A stretch of 64,000 nucleotides of DNA from Proales similis (lineage: Eukaryota > Rotifera > Eurotatoria > Ploima > Proalidae), in NCBI GenBank assembly GCA_019059635.1, contig JAGVRJ010000004.1, positions 372,001 to 436,000 of the forward strand, written 5' to 3'. Under the pieces are notes generated by a model, which saw only the letters and a list, made by a program, of their open reading frames with translations, ran no database searches and was not told where the DNA came from. Positions 56,558 through 64,000 of this stretch are shown in pieces (the first letter of the stretch is position 1; each line of letters starts with the position of its first letter). Both the position numbers and the translations under genes were made by a program.

Positions 56558-59500
56558 ATGAAAATCTGGTTGATCGGTGTATTCTTACTTTGTTCTTTAT
56601 GGAATGCGTGGCCCACGCGAGGCGCTCAATTCTATCCCACCGGCTTTCTCGGATGTTTTGAGACCAGCTGGTCTGAATTTGAGTTCACCTCGCATGCGCC
56701 CTTGATTGGCTCCAATCAAATGACTCCGGCTCTATGTGCAAGAGCTTGTGCGGTCATGAATCAGGCATTGGCCGCTGTTCAAGACGGCCAGTTTTGCTTT
56801 TGCAAGGTTTCGGCCCCAATTGTTTCCAAGAAAGTGAATGAGCAATTCTGTCAAAATCTGACTTGTCCTAGTGATCCAGGCATTTATTGTGGCGCGGCAG
56901 GATATTGGATCGCCTATCGTGCGAATCGTCAAAGTTTCGTAAGAATGTCATTTTTAAGATAAACGGCAAAGAATAGCGCTTGACTCACTTGATTTGCCAT
57001 AAGGGTTTTGTGGAGTCGATTTCAATCGATCCCACGAGCTTTCAATATCCATCAAGCATCAATTCGGTCGAGATCTTCTCTGATGTCCAAATAGACGTTT
57101 CGTTCAAAGATCACGAGCGTCGCATCGGATTTGCTTTCATAAGCGATTACTTGCCGGAAAAAAAACTCGTCATGGTTGGGAAAACCAGTGGAAATGATAG
57201 CGATCGTCTCTCTGTCAAACCGATTCAAACTGGAAAATACGCGCTCGAGTTTGGTTTGAGCTCTGCGAATTCTGAGGTTTGTTTCAACTTGAACTAATGC
57301 AATGGAATTTATTTATTTTGGCTTTAACTTGTCAAACAGGTGGCAATCACCCTACCAAAAGTTTTCGAAACACCAGAGGGCCTAGAAATAAGCTGCCCGT
57401 CGAATGCTTCGACCAATAGCAATGTCGTCTGTGATATCACTTTGCCGCTGGGAACTGATCTCGAGGCTTCAGTGGATTTCGGCGATGGAAGCACGCAATA
57501 TACGTTTGACATTCTTGATCAGGAAGTTGAGGCATTTGGGCTTCAAGTTCCTCAGACAAAGTTGAATGAACTTGTCGCGTTTGATACGTTCGACGGGAAT
57601 CAATCAATTGTATTCAAAACGGAAACAAAGGTCAAAGGCAAGCTCAGAGGTGTCGAATTATTCGCTTTGGGAAACACGCAAGTTCGCCTTAAAGTAAGAC
57701 ACTTTGCCTGTTCCACAAGAGAAGAGAGTTGAAAAAGAATGAAATTATTAGATAGTCCGAAAAAAATGTCAATCGTACGAGGAAATTAATGATCAAGAGT
57801 ATAAATGTAGTGCAAATGCTGAGCAAGCCTGGACACATACATGTGCTGAAAATGGTGGTTTCAATGGGAGGACAAGAATGTGCTCTATTCAAGATTCGGT
57901 TTCTGTATTGATGGATCAAGAATTTGTGGACTTGTTTGAGTGGAAAACGGTTTCACTTGCGCCTGGATACAACTTCATAAACGAATCTGTCTTGGGAGCG
58001 AGTTACGATTTGCCAAAAGGAAGCATTCTCGCTTTAGAGACGTTGAAGGGCGAAATGGCGGTCTATCGTGGTACCCAAATTATAATCGCAAGACTTGTGA
58101 TTTCTCCTCCGAAACATATAAGCGTCCTCAAAAGATTCACCGAGCCTGGCCTTTACAATATCCAAGTCACTGTCAGCAATAAACTCATCCAAGGCTTTTC
58201 TTCAGTCAACTCAACGTCCATCACCGTTGTGCCTGAAATATCCAATCTGGCCATAAGCACGAGCCAGAATGTTTGCCCATTGAATATTGCGTGCAATCTT
58301 ACAGCATCTCACTTGGGAGGATCTTCAGTTGATTACTTTTGGTTGATTAAAGGAGTCTACATGAACACAACGCTGCCCTGGCTCATCCAAACATTTTCAT
58401 CCGCTGGTCCCCAGGACATTCAACTGACCGCCCGAGATCAGTTCAGCTCGGAAACTATCCTGGCTCAAGTGAGTGTGGCCGATGTCATCAGTGGCTTGAG
58501 CTTCTTTTCGGGCAACGAAGCCCAAAGCTCTTCAGTGTTTGGACAGCCGGCCCGATTCAGCTTCGGCCTTGTGTCTGGAGGTGGATACACTTGTCAAGTG
58601 AATTTCGGCGATGGAACTTCTTTGCAGTTCGACGATACTCCTGACCTGAACGGCACCATAATAGAACACAGCTACACTCGGGCTGGCACCTATGCAGTCT
58701 CAATCACTTGCGCAAACAGCATCAACGAGGCCTCTCTCTCGTTCAACCACTATCACCAGGTTCCTCTGAGCGGTCTCCAACTCATCCAGACTGGCGTCCG
58801 AACCCACACCGCTTACCGACTCCAGTTCAGATTGGCTGCCGGAACAGGGCCGTTTTCGGTTGAGCATCTGTTCAACGGCGTCGTAGATGCCGGAGTGAGC
58901 ATGACGGGTCTGAGTGGAATGGGAACTTCAAGAGCTGGCGAAGGCTCGGCCACGTTATACCCTGTCTACATCAGAGTATGCAACTTGGTCTCCGAGGTGA
59001 CCCTGAATGGCACTTTTGAAATCAGTTCGCCAATAGTCAACCCGTCTCTGAGCGTTGTGCCCAACACAGGCTATGGTCCCCACGAATACGAGTTTGGTAT
59101 AAATCGGCAGCTGCACTTTGCCATTGCAATGCAGTCTGGTGCCAATGTCCGCGTAAGGATCTGGACAGGAGACCAGAGTGATGAGCAAGTGCCAAGTGTG
59201 GATGTGCAGACGACGGGCGAATGGTCCAGCAATGCGCTGATCGCCAGCTCGATCAACCACACGTTCGCAAAGCCGGGCGATTTCGTTGTGCGTGTGCAAG
59301 TCTCCAACGCATTGAGCTCGTTCGAGATGCAGCAGAGTGTGAGACTCGTGAGCCGTGTAGACGACCTGGAGCCTTCGCTGGTCGAGAACCCGATCATATT
59401 CAGGCCATCGCTGGGCAACATCGGCAGAGCGCAGTTCTTGTTCGGCTATCTGGGCAGCAGCATGGCTGGATCACATGCCACCGTCACATTCTGGCCAGGA

Positions 59501-62500
59501 GATGCAGCCAACACACCTTTGGGCCCGTTCGTGCTGGGGATGGATTTTGACGAGAATGTGAATCGAGTGCCTCTGGCTTATGAGTACACAGCTGAAGGCA
59601 CTTATACCGTCGACTTTGTGGTGGAGAATCCGCTCGGCTCCAAGAGCTTCTCGCTCAACTTCATGGTCAGAACAGGGGTCGATGGACTGTACCTAAATGT
59701 CAAGCCACTCTACACGGCGCCTTCAACGCCGGTCGAGATCTGGGCCCATCTTTTGCAAGGAACTGGAGTCACCTATCAGTGGTTGGTTAATGGCATTCAG
59801 ATAAGCTCTGCTGCCAAAACCGGTTAGTATTCTTCATTCTATGGTCAGGCAATCATTTCTTTATTATTCATGTTGTTACCAGCTCCCAATTACAACACAG
59901 GAGACCTTGCCACATTTGCACCCCCGTCACCCGGAAACTACTCGATCTCCGTTATTGCATCCAACTCATTCAGCCAGGCAACTGAGACCCTCGTTCTCTA
60001 CGCTCATCAACCTGTGACCTTCACAGCTGTGGTCGGCCCTTCAACAGCGAAGGCCCACGACGGATGTAAGTAATAGAGCAGCCTCTAATCTGGATATATT
60101 TGATGATCGATGACGGTAGCGACTTCTTCTCGCACTTTTGAACTGACCATCACTCTGACGTCCCCAACGGCCACTGATCCCTTTTACTCTGTCGAGTTCG
60201 GAGACGGCCAAACTGTTCTGCCCAGTCCCTTCACAGGCAGCTCGATCTCGATTGAGCACACTTATGCTGCTGCCGGCAAGTATGACATCAAAGTGAACAT
60301 GTGGAACAAGGTCTCGAGTGTCGAGCAGACGATCCAGGTAAGATTCAGCTCAGACCCACATGGCCTCGCTTTAGTCCACTTTGGTTGGAAGGTGAGCATC
60401 GAGAGCGATTTCGATGGCTTTTCGTGCTCATTGTGGTGGCGAGAGTTTGAATCGGACGAGGCCTTGGAGCGGCCCTACAGTCTGGTGGACGGTTTCTATC
60501 TCGTGCGAGAGGACAAAGATCTTAGATTCCTTTGCTCCTGGTCTAATAGTGGTAAAAAATGAAGCGATTTCACTTAAATTCGGCTAAACGTTTTTGAGAA
60601 AAGAAGTACTGCCATCGGAATGGATTTTTCTTGTTAACGGAAACTCTGTTTTGATTTTCGATGGGGAAAATAGTGATTTTTATCAAAGAGACAATCGCGG
60701 TATTTTTGTTGCTTTTCCCAATTCAATGCTTAATGCAGGGTTTCAAGTAAGAAGCGCAGTTATTTGAAAGTATTTTTCTAATATTCGGTAGGGAACCCTG
60801 AGTATAAGGGTTAGCAGCAGCTTGTTCAGCCGAACCTTCTTGGCACCTGTTCGCGTCCAAACGGGATTTTCGTCATTATCCATCAATCCAATTCTGGACC
60901 CTGTCATCATCAACACAAACCAACAGTTCCAAGTGAACTTGGGTTCGCTTGGTGAGCCCTCTTGTGCCCGCGTTCGATTCGACGGCAGCTACTTCGATCT
61001 CACTTTGGGACTGATCGGAACCAGCCAGGCTGTTTGCCAGGATCTGTTTCCCAACGAGGCCTTCTTCCAGGTCTACCAGAAGCCTTCTGCCACCCGTTGG
61101 ACCTTTTCTCAACCGATGACCACGGTCGACCGTGTTCAGCTGAGCATCGAGCTGAGAAATGCCATTTCGACTCACACTCTATCGAGCTGGTTCACTGTGG
61201 CCAACAGCGCTCTCTGCAAGAATCCTCGTCTCAGCATCACCAACAGAGCGGCCAGCTTTTTAATGCCGCGACAGTTCACTGCTTCTGACGTGCTGAGCTT
61301 CAGAACGAGCACACAGCTGGACTGCAACATCACTCTTGAGAACACCAAGAGCTGGACCCTGTTCCAGGTGGATCCGGCCACTGGACGCTCTCTGGGCCAA
61401 GTGTCTCTTGCCAACAATCCATCGATGGCCACAGCCGATTTGGTGATTGGAGCCCATGTGCTCGGCTATGGCCTCTATCGGGCTGTCTACCGGGTGCGCA
61501 TGAATGTGGACATTCAGATCGCCTGGCGCCAAGTAGTCTCGGACGCTTACTCCACCGAGATCGACACCTTCTTTCGTGTAGCTCCGAGCGGTATTGCTGT
61601 CGCCTCGCTTCCCAACACAGTGCCTGGTGGAACTGTTCAAATCACTCGAGGCCTCAACCAATCGATCGACCTCAATCCAGCCGCGTTCTCTTTCGACCGC
61701 GATGGTGTGCTTGACATGGCGCAGTTGGGCTTTCGATTTTATTGCCAAGCCATCGACAATGGAATCGCTCAAGGCTATCCAAGGAAAAGCCTAGATGAGA
61801 GGATCGATCTGTATTCGTTCAAGCACGGCGGCTATGATCAGCTCGTGGAGATGAGCTCCAGCACGAGCTGCTTCTCGTCAAGCTCGGCGTTTTCTTTCGA
61901 TTCATCCGGTAATCGTCTCCTCATATCTGCTGGTTCTCTCGAGTATGTGCCCAGGCGCACCTATGAGATATCGATTGAGGCAACGTTCATGGCCAGTCTC
62001 TATTATCAACGGGTTGTGATCTCAATAGTCAATGAATGGCAAGTTCCGATAATCGCGCTCAGGTAAATTTTCTTCTCGACTAAAAAATTTCAAAATATTT
62101 CGCAAAACCAAATTTAAGGTGCAAATTTCCGAATTTGTGTCCCCTTTTTGAAAACATGATTAAGCTGAACGAAAATAATCATCACGTCCTAGAAGGAATC
62201 TGCCTCGAGAACTGCGAGAATTTGAACAAAATCAGCTACTCATTTACGGCCTACAAAAAATTCTCTCTTTCAGGAGATGACATTCAAGAAAAATGGATCC
62301 CAGTTTCAAATAATGATGGAATAAAACAAGGATCAAGTGCGAGAGAATTCATTCTAACCTCCAAGTTCTTTTCAGACAATCCTGGAATAACTGACTTGAA
62401 ACTCGAACTTTTGATGAACTTTCTCTCAGCCTCAATGGGAATCTCCAGAACTACGATTGCTATTTTTGCAAAACTCAACCAAAGACCAAGCTCTGGTACA

Positions 62501-64000
62501 TGTTCTATCTTGCCTCTCATTGGCCGGGCCAGTAGGACTCCGTTCACCATCACTTGCACTGGCTGGACAGATCAGGACGGGCAGGTTTCCATATACGAAT
62601 TCTACGCAACTCAATCGCAGAATCAGCTGCGTCACGGTCTTGGCTTCAGCACCACAGGAAGTATCACAACAAAGCTTCCTCAAGGCGCAATCTACGACTC
62701 CAACAGGCTGCAGATATTCGTCAAAGTGTTTGACAACGACGGGGCTTCGACCACATATTCCATCCCGACCCAAGTGACGGTCAATGCCGACACTACCGAT
62801 GTTCTCAATAGACTCAATGAGCTCACAACTGGAACTCTGAGAGATCAAAGCAACATCAGAATGATGAGCGGAGAGTCGCAGTTCAACGGTCAAGACATCC
62901 TCGCCATGTCGTCAGTTCTAAACAACATCGGCCTGGCTGACAAGAAGGCACTTGCCTCAGTCTCATGTAAGAGGACGTAAATAAGCAGAAAGTATCACGA
63001 GTTAACTCATTTATTCCTTCAGCCGATTCTGTGGTGATGACGCCCACATACGGAGCAACAGGCTCATTTGCCGGGATAACCGAAGTGAGAATCATTTTTC
63101 AACTCTCTCATATTGAAACAGGATTCTTAACCATCATCAGACAAACGTGAATCTAGAGCAATACGAGAAGAATCGAAATGAACGAGCCTCGTTCAGGGAA
63201 GCGCTGATCGATCTCGCCAGCTCAATAAGTGTCTCGGACATCAGCACTGCCCAGCTCCAGGCGTCGGTTTTGGCGAGCGCATCAGCAGCAACAGATGAGC
63301 TCAGTCGAGCAGCCTCTGTGAGTCATCCACATCCTTATTATAATATTCGTTACTTTTTTGACTTCTGAACTGATCACCTCTTGAAAAGGAGAAAATCGCC
63401 GACCAATGCGTGAGCCTCGCCCTCAACTTCGAGTCTTTGTCTGAGCGCAGTTCGGTCGATGACCTGAAACAAGCAGCCACCGGAATCTTGTCTGCAATGG
63501 GCAACGTGCAGTCGGTGAGTGGCCAAAATTGATTCTGTCCTAAAGCTGATGCTCAGGTCATTAAACACAACACTCGGATCGATAGGCGATGAGCACATTC
63601 CTGAGTGGACGACAAACCTGGCTCAAACGAGACTTCGATGATGCGGTCAAGCTTCCTGAAGAATACGACGCCGACATGTTCGACTACGACAACAACATCA
63701 GTGAGTTCAGTCTGCTCCTTTTGTTTGCTGCTAACTCTTCAGGGTCGCTTTTTTCAGACAACTTCATGACCAATGGACAGGCATCTTCGCCGGAAGAGAT
63801 AAATCGACAAAGATTCCTGAAGACTCAGAAGCGAAAGGCAAGTACTATGTAAAAGCGTAAATGAATTTTGGAAATCTAAATGACCTATTCAAAGGTGGTG
63901 GACATCGCCCAGAAGACGAGCAGCATCGCAAATCTAGTCACAAAGATTCTGAGCGCAAGATTCGCAGTGGGCGAGTCATTCGAGATTGAGACGCCCTCAT
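56558..64000 (+). CDS. Polycystin-1-family protein: WSC, PKD repeats and REJ region (partial, runs off the right edge)
   Basis: The signal peptide (MKIWLIGVFLLCSLWNAWPT) is followed by a WSC domain in exon 1 (56558-56938: GFLGCFETSW, CARACAVMNQAL, FCFCKVS, YCGAAGYWIAY). Later exons encode PKD-type Ig-like domains with the signatures VDFGDGST, VNFGDGTS, WTGDQSDE and VEFGDGQT, each followed by the H/EYTxxGxY pattern (HSYTRAGTYAVS, YEYTAEGTYTVD, HTYAAAGKYDIK). From about 60850 a REJ-like region begins (SITNRAASFLMP, GAHVLGYGLYRAVYRV, LNPAAFSFDRDG). An Ala/Ser-rich helical region follows (SVLASASAATDELSRA, QCVSLALNFESL). The order WSC-PKD-REJ matches polycystin-1/PKDREJ proteins, large receptors in ciliary or sperm membranes. 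GPS, PLAT and transmembrane parts would lie beyond the window. Confidence 0.9.

Overview
This is animal nuclear DNA. It carries intron-containing genes for metazoan proteins: AMPK alpha, thiamin pyrophosphokinase, a TspanC8 tetraspanin, a VGLL4-type TEAD cofactor, an IL-17-like cytokine, a polycystin-1-family protein and axonemal dynein DNAI2. Introns are mostly 45-125 bp, intergenic gaps are usually below 1.5 kb, and several 3' UTRs look only tens of bases long. This points to a small, compact invertebrate genome. A CBM14 chitin-binding secreted protein suggests an animal that uses chitin. The DNAI2 genes imply motile cilia or flagellated sperm. I cannot name the phylum from sequence alone.

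Layout. 1-501 (-): IL-17-like cytokine, cut by the left edge. 1972-7061 (+): large coiled-coil protein with centriolin-like features. 7485-9722 (+): Ser-rich nuclear-type protein. 10097-10937 (+) CCDC137 and 10999-12478 (-) TATDN1 converge. 13696-14750 (-): VGLL4-like. 15722-16708 (-): membrane-anchored methyltransferase-like protein, with a decayed fragment of the same gene near 17170. 17443-19621 and 20245-22249 (-): tandem DNAI2 paralogues. 22669-24828 (+): POC5, divergent from the second DNAI2 copy. 26046-28603 (+): coiled-coil protein, possibly MPHOSPH9-like. 29162-31170 (-): CCDC74. 31960-37055 (-): two ELOVL elongases flanking a secreted-type sulfurtransferase, made by a ~4 kb tandem duplication followed by deletions. 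38413-39945 (+): TspanC8 tetraspanin. 40453-40983 (+): small secreted orphan. 41350-42291 (-): CBM14 protein. 43411-44481 (-): divergent GPCR. 45301-47432 (-): cytochrome P450. 47637-49581 (+) ABTB1, 50051-50899 (+) TPK1 and 51549-53961 (+) AMPK alpha. 54448-55881 (-): secreted Cys-module protein. 56558 to the right edge (+): WSC/PKD/REJ polycystin-1-family protein.

The most striking feature is a run of centriole and cilium genes: the centriolin-like gene, two DNAI2 copies, POC5, an MPHOSPH9-like candidate, and CCDC74. A polycystin-family gene lies further along. RFX X-box motifs sit in the shared DNAI2/POC5 promoter and upstream of CCDC74. Other points are a young ELOVL duplicate whose amino-acid changes concentrate in the catalytic and C-terminal exons, patchy gene conversion between the DNAI2 copies, three GC-AG introns, and unusually frequent AAG 3' splice sites.

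Exon boundaries were inferred by eye from splice consensus, reading frame and remembered family sequences. Where I summed exon lengths (1972-7061, CCDC137, POC5, 26046-28603, CCDC74, ELOVL copy 1) the frames closed exactly. No search was run.
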